From NCBI GenBank assembly GCA_009788105.1, contig WQSD01000073.1, forward strand, positions 1 to 6,460: a stretch of DNA of 6,460 nt, read 5' to 3'. Every line of letters begins with the position of its first letter. Positions within the stretch are counted from its first letter, which is position 1. The position numbers and the translations under genes are program-made. This document shows positions 1 through 4,818 of this stretch, one piece after another. Source of the DNA: Oscillospiraceae bacterium (GTDB taxonomy: Bacteria > Bacillota > Clostridia > Oscillospirales > CAG-272). The notes beneath the pieces are model-generated. The model worked only from the letters and a program-made list of their open reading frames with translations, searched no databases and was not told where the DNA came from.

Positions 1-1048
1 CGGAGTATTTAGACTTACGCATGATGTGAATCGCGTCCGGCTCGATAAACAAGCCGACAGTCGCACCTACAGGATGCTCGTCTGTGGTTTGCACAAGCCA
101 CTTATAGCCGCTAACATCAATGATATATTCGTAATGCACACCCTTGAAAGTGACAGAGGTAATTTCCCCAAGTAGTGCACTGCTATCAGGGGCGACAATG
201 TCCACATCTTCCGGGCGGATAACTGCGTCGATTGGCTCGCCGGGCTTAAATCCTTTGTCAAGGCAAGCAAAATCACGCTCCTCAAGCCGCACGGTAAAGT
301 CGCGCACCATAACCCCGTCAATAATGTTACTTTCCCCGATAAAGTTGGCGACAAACTCGTTTTGCGGCTCGTTGTATATGCTTGCAGGAGTACCGATTTG
401 CTGGATTTTTCCCTCGTCCATGACCACCACTGTGTCCGACATAGACAGCGCCTCTTCTTGGTCATGGGTGACGAAGATGAAAGTGATTCCAAGGGTGCGC
501 TGAATGGACTTCAGCTCGTTTTGCATATCTTTTCGCAGCTTGTAGTCAAGGGCGGCGAGAGGTTCGTCAAGCAGCAGAACTTTTGGCTTGTTAATCACCG
601 CACGGGCAATGGCAACACGCTGTTGCTGTCCACCTGACAGGGTGGAAATATTGCGTTTTTCAAACCCGCGCAAGTTCACCAAATCAAGCATTTCATCTAC
701 TCGCTCGCGAATCTCACTCTTCCCTACCCCGCTAACTTTAAGCCCGAAAGCAATGTTGTCATAAACATTGTAATGGGGAAACAGGGCATAACGCTGAAAA
801 ATGGTATTCACCGACCGTTTGTGGGGTGGAATACCATTGATTTTGACAGAGTCAAAAAAAACATCCCCGGAATCCGGATTCAAAAAACCGGCAATAATGC
901 GTAAAGTTGTTGTCTTTCCGCACCCTGATGGCCCAAGAAGTGTGACAAACTCCCCGTCACGAATATAAAGTGACAGGTCAGCCAGCACAGGCTCGCGGTC
1001 AAAAGCGACCGAGATGTTTTTTAGCTCGATAATATTTGTTTTTTTCAT
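1..1048 (-). CDS. potA: Spermidine/putrescine-type ABC transporter ATP-binding protein, 3' end cut by the window
   Basis: This is the cytoplasmic ATPase that powers polyamine uptake by the PotABCD importer. I read 349 codons from the ATG at 1048 with no stop before the window edge. Visible motifs are Walker A GPSGCGKT (residues 39-46), Q-loop Gln85 (FQRYALFPH), signature LSGGQQQR (137-144), Walker B LLLDEP (158-163), D-loop ALD (166-168) and switch His195 (VTHDQEEA). The stretch FVANFIGESNIIDG (232-245) leads into a TOBE-like C-terminal domain (about 275-345), as in PotA. Family members are about 350-380 residues, so only the tail is missing. The permease genes would be expected off the left edge. 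The start is set by a strong AAAGGGGG Shine-Dalgarno (1056-1063) and by an ATGA overlap with a small upstream ORF. Substrate is inferred from resemblance to PotA. Related ATPases for iron or other cations share this architecture, but the FIGESN region favours polyamines. Confidence 0.9.
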   Translation of the reverse strand, partial: MKKTNIIELKNISVAFDREPVLADLSLYIRDGEFVTLLGPSGCGKTTTLRIIAGFLNPDSGDVFFDSVKINGIPPHKRSVNTIFQRYALFPHYNVYDNIAFGLKVSGVGKSEIRERVDEMLDLVNLRGFEKRNISTLSGGQQQRVAIARAVINKPKVLLLDEPLAALDYKLRKDMQNELKSIQRTLGITFIFVTHDQEEALSMSDTVVVMDEGKIQQIGTPASIYNEPQNEFVANFIGESNIIDGVMVRDFTVRLEERDFACLDKGFKPGEPIDAVIRPEDVDIVAPDSSALLGEITSVTFKGVHYEYIIDVSGYKWLVQTTDEHPVGATVGLFIEPDAIHIMRKSKYS

Positions 1049-1122
1049 TTTGCATCCCCCTTTGCGGAAAAGACCACGAAAGCTATGATAGCTCTGCGCG
1101 AACCCCACACTGTACTAACCAT
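1045..1122 (-). CDS. Possible 25-residue leader ORF coupled to potA
   Basis: A 25-codon ORF lies directly before potA, and its TGA (1047-1045) overlaps the potA ATG as ATGA. It begins MVSTVWGS, has a hydrophobic middle (AIIAFVVF) and ends AKGDAK. A GGAGGTGA sequence, an excellent match to the 16S anti-Shine-Dalgarno, sits at 1123-1130, although only 3 nt separate GGAGG from the ATG, which is tight. The ORF lies almost entirely inside the inverted repeat that flanks the potA ribosome binding site, so translating it would be expected to open that hairpin. I recognise no homologue. It may be a translated leader peptide that couples to potA, or a chance ORF. The strong ribosome binding site and the exact overlap argue for the former, its shortness for the latter. 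Confidence 0.35.
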   Translation of the reverse strand: MVSTVWGSRRAIIAFVVFSAKGDAK

Positions 1123-1136
1123 TCACCTCCGCAAAG
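1056..1136 (-). promoter_or_regulatory. Hairpin next to and overlapping the potA ribosome binding site
   Basis: In the minus-strand transcript, CTTTGCGGA (1136-1128) is perfectly complementary to TCCGCAAAG (1068-1060). C-G and U-G pairs can extend the helix to 11 bp. The 3' arm overlaps the AAAGGGGG Shine-Dalgarno of potA (1063-1056), and the 5' arm includes part of the GGAGGTGA of the small upstream ORF. Folding would hide both ribosome binding sites. This is a sequence observation; the regulatory role is inferred. Confidence 0.5.
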
Positions 1137-1167
1137 AGTTTTATGTAAGTAAGTGCTAAAGGCTTGA

Positions 1168-1206
1168 TTTTTTGAACCTTAGCCACGTAGACAAAGGTTC
1201 AAAAAA
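1168..1206 (-). repeat. Perfect 13-bp inverted repeat in the potA leader
   Basis: TTTTTTGAACCTT (1168-1180) and AAGGTTCAAAAAA (1194-1206) are perfect inverted copies separated by 13 nt. The arm order is the same on both strands, and no U-run follows the helix, so it is not an ordinary terminator by itself. Its 5' arm in the minus transcript is the U-run of the candidate terminator just upstream. Its 3' arm AAGGTT could pair instead with AACCTT at 1257-1252, which gives mutually exclusive folds. Confidence 0.5.
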
Positions 1207-1251
1207 CCACACCTGAAGCATAAGCGGTATTATCCGCCAAACTTACAGTGT
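1201..1251 (-). terminator. Candidate intrinsic terminator/attenuator in the potA leader
   Basis: Read on the minus strand, ACACTG (1251-1246) pairs with CAGGTGT (1215-1209, one bulged G). Inside it TAA pairs with TTA and GCGG (1237-1234) pairs with CCGC (1227-1224). The hairpin is followed by GG and a run of six T (1206-1201). It lies about 150 nt before potA and about 190 nt after the predicted transcription start, where an attenuator would sit. The helix is interrupted, so termination efficiency is uncertain. Confidence 0.4.
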
Positions 1252-1263
1252 AAGGTTGCTCAA

Positions 1264-1354
1264 GCTGTTGTAGAGCGAAATCCGCTCACGCATTTCGTTT
1301 ACGCATAGGCGAGTGAATCACCCTATCGGCGTAAACTTCAGCGTTTACAACAGC
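1264..1354 (-). promoter_or_regulatory. Three-helix structured RNA in the potA leader (unclassified)
   Basis: A 9-bp closing helix (TACAACAGC at 1346-1354 with GCTGTTGTA at 1264-1272) encloses two further hairpins. The first pairs GTTTACGC (1297-1304) with GCGTAAAC (1329-1336) and continues, after a 2-nt bulge, as ATAGG/CCTAT. The second pairs CGAAAT (1276-1281) with ATTTCG (1292-1297). The result is a three-way junction upstream of a candidate terminator, the layout of a riboswitch. I could not match it to the conserved cores of TPP, purine, SAM, lysine, cobalamin, glycine, guanidine or c-di-GMP classes. It could equally be a palindromic interspersed repeat inserted in the leader, since a 13-mer within it (1282-1294) recurs in the neighbouring MITE-like element (1600-1612). 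Confidence 0.45.
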
Positions 1355-1420
1355 AACGGTTCTTGTTAGGAACTGCACAGCGTGTAATTTATTCAATTAG
1401 TTGTTGGCACAGATGCAAAC

Positions 1421-1440
1421 GCTATCAAAAAAATGATAGC
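1421..1440 (-). repeat. Short hairpin at the predicted potA transcription start
   Basis: GCTATCA and TGATAGC are perfect 7-bp inverted arms around six bases of A (T on the minus strand). The repeat begins 6 nt downstream of the -10 box at 1447, so it would be the very 5' end of the transcript. It may be a 5' stabilising stem-loop or an operator overlapping the start site. Confidence 0.45.
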
Positions 1441-1446
1441 TTAGAT

Positions 1447-1475
1447 ATTATATGTCATTTTTTCAGAAATGTCAA
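1447..1475 (-). promoter_or_regulatory. Sigma-A promoter for the potA leader
   Basis: On the minus strand, TTGACA (1475-1470) and TATAAT (1452-1447) are both perfect consensus hexamers with a 17-bp spacer. The start site is predicted near 1440, giving an untranslated leader of about 390 nt before the potA ATG, far longer than a simple leader needs. The promoter lies outside the MITE-like element that begins at 1536. Confidence 0.85.
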
Positions 1476-1744
1476 TAGGTTTTTGAAAAATATTTTTGAC
1501 CGTTTTTTGCAAAGATAAAAGGCACGCTTTAGGGGGTGTCTTCAGACTGTCGATAAAAGTCAAGGTCGTGGGGTTTCACCCCACACCCGACCAGTTTGCC
1601 CGCTCACGCATTACGGCGACCTGCTGGACGGGTGAACCGCCCATTCTGTCGCCTTCAGCGCTCACAAGGGCTTTGAAAAAAACTGGACTAAAAACTTCTT
1701 CTCACAAAAGCATGAAATGTTGTTGTAATAAGGTTTTTGAAAGT

Positions 1745-1774
1745 CCAGAAAACTTTTTGCAAAAAGTTTTCTGG
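1745..1774. repeat. Perfect 30-bp palindrome inside the MITE-like element
   Basis: The half-site CCAGAAAACTTTTTG is followed immediately by its exact reverse complement, giving 15 bp per arm and no spacer. In RNA of either strand it would form a long hairpin. Motifs of this kind recur in intergenic repeats of Clostridia, from general knowledge. No long T-run follows on the minus strand, so it is at best a weak terminator for the upstream lyase gene. Confidence 0.7.
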
Positions 1775-1780
1775 TGGGGT

Positions 1781-1797
1781 TTGGGGCAACGCCCCAA
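1781..1797. repeat. GC-rich hairpin inside the MITE-like element
   Basis: TTGGGGC and GCCCCAA form a perfect 7-bp stem with a 3-nt loop (AAC on the plus strand). It is the first hairpin met by transcripts leaving the lyase gene on the minus strand, but the following sequence is C-rich rather than T-rich. It is probably structural to the element, not a canonical terminator. Confidence 0.5.
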
Positions 1798-1835
1798 GGT
1801 GTTTAGGGGTTTATTGACAGTCTGAAGGCACATTC

Positions 1836-3284
1836 TTACAAGCTATCGCCAAAATCTTTGCGGAACTGCTCTGCAAGTTCGTTCGGCCAATTTCCTATAG
1901 CCTCAAGGCGACCAAAGAAGAAACGAAGAACTCTTGGCTCTTCCACAAAACGCAGTCCGCCAATGAGTTTGCGGTTCTCCCACAGCCAACCAAGGCGGTC
2001 GGCGGTGTACTTCACCTGTGACAAGGTGAACACACGCTTAGGGAAGGCAAGTCGCACCAGCTCCATGCTGGCAAGAGTGTCCGTGCCGTCAGGTTTGCGA
2101 CTTTCGCTGAGTGTACCACGCTCCATGCCACGAGCCCCTGAGGCGATATACAACGCAGCGGCAAGGGCTCCTGCCGGGTACTGCTCCTGCGGGATATGGT
2201 CGCAGAACGCCATTGCGTCCACGTGCGCGCCCAGCCCACCCGGAGGAGTAACAACGGGGATTCCCTTGGCAATCAGTTCGTTACACATGGCTTCAACGAA
2301 AATCGGGGTTTGGCTGATAACGCCCATGTCAAGAGTTTCACGCAAGCCCACAGCAAGGGCTTCCATTTCGCGAACAGACATACCACCATAGGTCAAAAAG
2401 CCTTCGTACAGCGGGATAAGCTCACGCATCTTCAAGAAAATGCTGTCGTCATTAACCAAAATTCCGCCGCCACGGCTTGCGCCCAGCTTGCGAGCCGAGA
2501 AGTACAGCACATCAACCAGCGACGCCATCTCGCGGGTAATATCACCTGGGCAAGTATCTTTGTACTCTGCCTCACGAGTTTTGATGAAATAAAGGTTGTC
2601 CGCAAGCAGACTGGCATCGTACACCAACGGAATGCCTTCGGCACGACAAATCTGCGACACAGCCTTCATATTTTCCATAGAAACAGGCTGACCGCCGATA
2701 AGGTTTGTCCCCGCTTCAATGCGAACAAAAGCGATTTTGTCCTTGCCAAGGCGGGCAATACTGCCACGGAGCTTGTCCAAATCCATATTACCCTTAAATG
2801 GGTTGGTACTGGTGATTTTGATACCCTCGTCAATGACGATTTCTTCGATTTTACCGCCGTTTAGGGTAATGTGCGCCTGTGTGGTAGTAAAGTGATAGTT
2901 CATCAGCACAGACGACCCTGGTGTGACCATTGTTTGGGCGATAATATTTTCGCAGGCTCGTCCTTGGTGAGTAGGCAAAAAGTGCTTCATGCCAAACATA
3001 TCAGACAAAGCAGACTCAAGGCGATAAAAAGTTTCGCTCCCTGCATAACTGTCGTCAGCCTGTAGCATCGCCGCCATCTGATTCTCGCTCATGGCGTTCA
3101 CGCCGCTGTCGGTAAGCATATCAAGGAACACTTCACGATTTTTCAGCAAGAATGTGTTGAAGCCAGCCTCTTTCATAGCAGAAAGACGCTCTTCAACCGG
3201 TAATAGATTAACACGTTGCACCATGCGAACTTTGTGCATTTCCAGCGGCACACGCTCGCCGGACATAAATTTTACTGTTGACAT
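1836..3284 (-). CDS. Tyrosine phenol-lyase/tryptophanase family beta-eliminating lyase, divergent
   Basis: This is a 482-residue PLP enzyme of the family that splits tyrosine or tryptophan to phenol or indole plus pyruvate and ammonia. Against my recollection of Citrobacter freundii TPL (456 aa), many active-site positions align at a steady offset: Tyr80 (Y71), Arg109 (R100), Phe132/Thr133 (F123/T124), Asn194 (N185), Asp223 (D214), Schiff-base Lys266 (K257), Arg389 in MERG (R381, the TPL-type residue), Arg411 (R404) and Phe455/Phe456 (F448/F449). Departures are Leu226 for Arg217, Arg265 and Leu267 around the lysine, Arg271 for Asn262, and Asp78 for Glu69. There is an N-terminal extension of about 8 residues and a C-terminal one of about 19. 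The start is supported by GGAG 7 nt upstream and its own promoter. TPL is closer than tryptophanase, but the substitutions make the substrate uncertain, so no symbol is given. Confidence 0.85.
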   Translation of the reverse strand: MSTVKFMSGERVPLEMHKVRMVQRVNLLPVEERLSAMKEAGFNTFLLKNREVFLDMLTDSGVNAMSENQMAAMLQADDSYAGSETFYRLESALSDMFGMKHFLPTHQGRACENIIAQTMVTPGSSVLMNYHFTTTQAHITLNGGKIEEIVIDEGIKITSTNPFKGNMDLDKLRGSIARLGKDKIAFVRIEAGTNLIGGQPVSMENMKAVSQICRAEGIPLVYDASLLADNLYFIKTREAEYKDTCPGDITREMASLVDVLYFSARKLGASRGGGILVNDDSIFLKMRELIPLYEGFLTYGGMSVREMEALAVGLRETLDMGVISQTPIFVEAMCNELIAKGIPVVTPPGGLGAHVDAMAFCDHIPQEQYPAGALAAALYIASGARGMERGTLSESRKPDGTDTLASMELVRLAFPKRVFTLSQVKYTADRLGWLWENRKLIGGLRFVEEPRVLRFFFGRLEAIGNWPNELAEQFRKDFGDSL

Positions 3285-3315
3285 TTGATTTCTCCATGTT
3301 TTTTCGTTTCAGAAC

Positions 3316-3345
3316 ATTATAACAGATTATTCGTGGTTTTGTCAA
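3316..3345 (-). promoter_or_regulatory. Sigma-A promoter of the lyase gene
   Basis: On the minus strand, TTGACA (3345-3340) and TATAAT (3321-3316) are perfect hexamers with an 18-bp spacer. The start site is predicted near 3309, giving a leader of about 25 nt that contains the GGAG ribosome binding site. The short leader suggests control at the promoter rather than by RNA structure. Confidence 0.85.
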
Positions 3346-3357
3346 TAGGGCAAGGAG

Positions 3358-3384
3358 AAAAATTATTACGAAAAAATTATTACG
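3358..3384 (-). repeat. Tandem 13-bp AT-rich repeats upstream of the lyase promoter
   Basis: AAAAATTATTACG occurs at 3358-3370 and again at 3372-3384, a 14-bp period. On the minus strand the copies read CGTAATAATTTTT and end 12 bp upstream of the -35 box. Candidate roles are an UP-element-like A/T tract or a paired activator site. The flanking sequence to 3430 is also very A/T-rich, so low complexity is an alternative. Confidence 0.5.
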
Positions 3385-3439
3385 GAATTTTATTTTTATT
3401 TTTTTGCGATTTTTATTTTCGATCATAATTCAGTGAAAG

Positions 3440-4063
3440 TTACATTACGATAGCAAGTGCCAACGCAATTAAAATCAATCCGCCAAGCCAGCTAATGTCT
3501 ATTTTAACTCGCCGCGCTAAAAATCTTCCAAGTAAACTGCCTGCCATCATAAAAATCACGTTTGCAATAAACGCAAAAACGAGCACAGCCACCACACTCG
3601 CCCCTCCAAGTGATGCTCCGACCCCAATGGCAATGCCGTCCAAAGACAAAGCAGCGGCAAGCCCGGCGGCTTCACGAGGAGAAATATCATTAGAATTGTC
3701 GCGGTCTGCCTCTTCAGGGTTGGCATAAATAGAAATTAGCCGTGCAAGCAACCTACATGGAGTTTTATCATCGGCAAAAACATGGCGAACCAGCTTTTTC
3801 ATAATGCTGTCAACTAATTTCAGTACCCCGGACAGCATAAGAAGCACGAACGCCGCCCACCCGGTTGCACCATACGGAAGAATATGCAACAAAGCCGCCC
3901 CAAATATCATCGACACCCCTAAAACAAGAGTGCATATACCGTTAATGATGATTCCGGAAGGCAAAGGAATACGTATTTTTTTTGTTCCATATGCAAAGCT
4001 GACGGCGAAAGCATCGGCGGCACAAGAAATTGCGATAAGCATTGCGTCAATAAAAAATATCAT
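3440..4063 (-). CDS. ytaF: Sporulation membrane protein YtaF-like (DUF204/MntP-related)
   Basis: This is a 207-residue polytopic inner-membrane protein of the YtaF family, a spore-former branch related to the MntP manganese exporters. It has an internal duplication typical of the fold. The first half contains AADAFAVSFAYG (15-26) and the second LSLDGIAIGVGA (139-150); each has the conserved Asp in a membrane segment (Asp17, Asp142). Between them the acidic NPEEADRDNSNDIS (115-128), resembling a cation-binding loop, is the feature that points to YtaF rather than MntP. Hydrophobic segments lie near 2-25, 36-60, 68-85, 133-152, 155-178 and 192-206. The length agrees with Bacillus subtilis YtaF (about 210). 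The start has AAGGA 6 nt upstream. The substrate of YtaF is unproven; cation transport is inferred from the MntP relationship. No clear terminator follows the gene. Confidence 0.85.
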   Translation of the reverse strand: MIFFIDAMLIAISCAADAFAVSFAYGTKKIRIPLPSGIIINGICTLVLGVSMIFGAALLHILPYGATGWAAFVLLMLSGVLKLVDSIMKKLVRHVFADDKTPCRLLARLISIYANPEEADRDNSNDISPREAAGLAAALSLDGIAIGVGASLGGASVVAVLVFAFIANVIFMMAGSLLGRFLARRVKIDISWLGGLILIALALAIVM

Positions 4064-4087
4064 GAAGCGTCCTTAGTTTAAGGGTCG

Positions 4088-4245
4088 TACTCGAATGATT
4101 GCAAAATCGTCCAATCTTTGTGGTCTGTTTTTCGCTACTCATCGTCTATCGTCGGTTAAACATTCCCGATATTCGCCCTTCTCCTGCCTTGATTAGCAAA
4201 AAACATCCTCGCAAATCTTTGGCTGATTTTGTAGTCATTCGAGTA
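4088..4245. mobile_element. 158-bp snapback element with long terminal inverted repeats
   Basis: The left end begins TACTCGAATGATTGCAAAATC and the reverse complement of the right end begins TACTCGAATGACTACAAAATC, differing at 2 of 21 positions. Weaker matching continues inward for about 55 nt, with CCAA and then TGTTTTTCGCTA against TGTTTTTTGCTA, so nearly the whole unit can fold into one hairpin. Each end carries TA, consistent with a TA target duplication as used by IS630/Tc1-type transposases, but a two-base match is weak evidence. No transposase is present. It fills most of the gap between the divergent ytaF and thioesterase genes and would be transcribed as part of the ytaF leader if the promoter at 4252-4281 is real. 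Confidence 0.65.
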
Positions 4246-4251
4246 TATTCC

Positions 4252-4281
4252 ATGATATGCTTTATGATAAAAAGTTGACAA
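4252..4281 (-). promoter_or_regulatory. Candidate ytaF promoter
   Basis: On the minus strand, TTGTCA (4281-4276) and TATCAT (4257-4252) each match consensus at 5 of 6 positions, with an 18-bp spacer. The start would fall near 4245, exactly at the edge of the inverted-repeat element, giving a ytaF leader of about 180 nt that is mostly that element. The -35 box overlaps a TTGACA on the other strand (4275-4280). Confidence 0.35.
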
Positions 4282-4298
4282 TAGAAATACTGATTGTG

Positions 4299-4327
4299 TT
4301 GAATTGTTCATATTTATTTGGTATAAT
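4299..4327 (+). promoter_or_regulatory. Sigma-A promoter of the thioesterase-flavoprotein operon
   Basis: TTGAAT (4299-4304) and TATAAT (4322-4327) have a 17-bp spacer, and TGG directly before the -10 box makes it an extended -10 (TGGTATAAT). The start is predicted near 4334, leaving a leader of about 98 nt. Confidence 0.75.
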
Positions 4328-4376
4328 GAGTGTGCCTTCTATCTCGTTGGAAAGCGGCGAACGGTGCACAGCACTC

Positions 4377-4408
4377 ACGCACTTAGGTCGTAACCTACAG
4401 CACTTACT
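4377..4408 (+). other. Small hairpin flanked by direct repeats in the operon leader
   Basis: TAGGT (4384-4388) and ACCTA (4393-4397) form a 5-bp stem with loop CGTA. The heptamer GCACTTA occurs on both sides of it, at about 4379-4385 and 4400-4406. This lies about 10-20 nt upstream of the thioesterase ribosome binding site (AAAGGA, 4415-4420). It may be a minor translational element or chance. Confidence 0.2.
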
Positions 4409-4431
4409 AAACACAAAGGAAACCACACACT

Positions 4432-4818
4432 ATGCAAAACATTATCGGAAAAGTCGGCACAGCCGAAACAACAGTAAACGACCGCAACACCGCTCTGGCG
4501 GTGGGTAGCGGCAACCTGCCCGTATTCTCCACCCCTATGATGATTGCTCTTATGGAGCAGGCCGCCTGTGCCGCCCTTGAGGGCGAGCTGGAAGAGGGCA
4601 TGACAACAGTCGGCACGAAAATCTCTGCCGAACACCTTGCTGCCACAGTCAGCGGCAAGATTACTGCCACCGCCACTATCACAGCAGTAGACGGACGCCG
4701 AATTGATTTCGAAGTAACGGCGACTGACAACGTAGGAGAAATCGGACACGGCACTCATTCTCGTTTTTCTGTTGGCACGGAAAAATTCATGGCAAAAGCC
4801 ACCGAAAGAGGTCAATAA
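4432..4818 (+). CDS. FlK-like hotdog-fold acyl-CoA thioesterase
   Basis: This 128-residue protein belongs to the small hotdog thioesterase family that includes fluoroacetyl-CoA thioesterase FlK. The core reads VGSGNLPVFSTPMMIALMEQAA (24-45 region), then TTVGTKISAEHLAAT (58-72) and GEIGHGTHSRF (102-112). The FlK catalytic trio Thr42, Glu50, His76 is matched with identical spacing by Thr34, Glu42 and His68. The family hydrolyses short or unusual acyl-CoA thioesters in the cytoplasm. Nothing here shows that fluoroacetate is the substrate, and relatives of this kind are common in anaerobes with unknown roles. The start is preceded by AAAGGA at a rather long spacing of 11 nt. Its stop overlaps the next start by one base (TAATG), so the two products are probably made together. 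Confidence 0.85.
   Translation: MQNIIGKVGTAETTVNDRNTALAVGSGNLPVFSTPMMIALMEQAACAALEGELEEGMTTVGTKISAEHLAATVSGKITATATITAVDGRRIDFEVTATDNVGEIGHGTHSRFSVGTEKFMAKATERGQ

Larger units (their letters stand above)
1536..1831. mobile_element. MITE-like element with 22-nt terminal inverted repeats
   Basis: The left end (1536-1557) and the reverse complement of the right end (1810-1831) match at 20 of 22 positions; the shared pattern starts GTGYCTTCAGACTGTC and ends RATAAA. The 296-bp interior has no credible gene. It is rich in secondary structure: a hairpin around GTGGGG/CCCCAC near 1566-1594, GGCGAC/GTCGCC near 1614-1662, a perfect 30-bp palindrome at 1745-1774, and TTGGGGC/GCCCCAA at 1781-1797. No clear target-site duplication is visible. 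It is best explained as a non-autonomous element mobilised by a transposase encoded elsewhere; which family is unknown to me. The right end stops 4 nt short of the stop codon of the lyase gene, so insertion may have replaced that gene's own terminator. Confidence 0.7.

Noticed and set aside
1224..1237. Resemblance of the leader segment GGCGG...ACCGC to a T-box
   Set aside because: The invariant T-box core around UGGNACC is missing, and no specifier-type stem I is evident.
1496..1825. 109-codon plus-strand ORF
   Set aside because: It runs through the whole MITE-like element, including its palindromes and both terminal repeats. It has no ribosome binding site and a composition set by the repeats.
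2196..2864. 222-codon ORF antisense to the lyase gene
   Set aside because: It lies fully within a well-supported coding gene on the other strand and has no family resemblance.
3208..3426. 72-codon minus-strand ORF across the lyase start
   Set aside because: It covers the lyase promoter and start region in another frame; its first half is translated A/T-rich DNA.
4088..4245. A yybP-ykoY manganese riboswitch in the ytaF leader
   Set aside because: It would be sensible for an MntP relative, but the conserved paired loops of that class are not present; the sequence is a simple long inverted repeat.
4146..4253. 35-codon minus-strand ORF inside the snapback element (starts MEYTRMTTK)
   Set aside because: It has no ribosome binding site and its codons follow the inverted repeat. 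It could be a frequently annotated by-product of the element, not a gene.
4275..4280. TTGACA on the plus strand upstream of the thioesterase
   Set aside because: No -10 box lies at the right distance; the TATAAT at 4322 is 41 nt away and is better served by TTGAAT at 4299.
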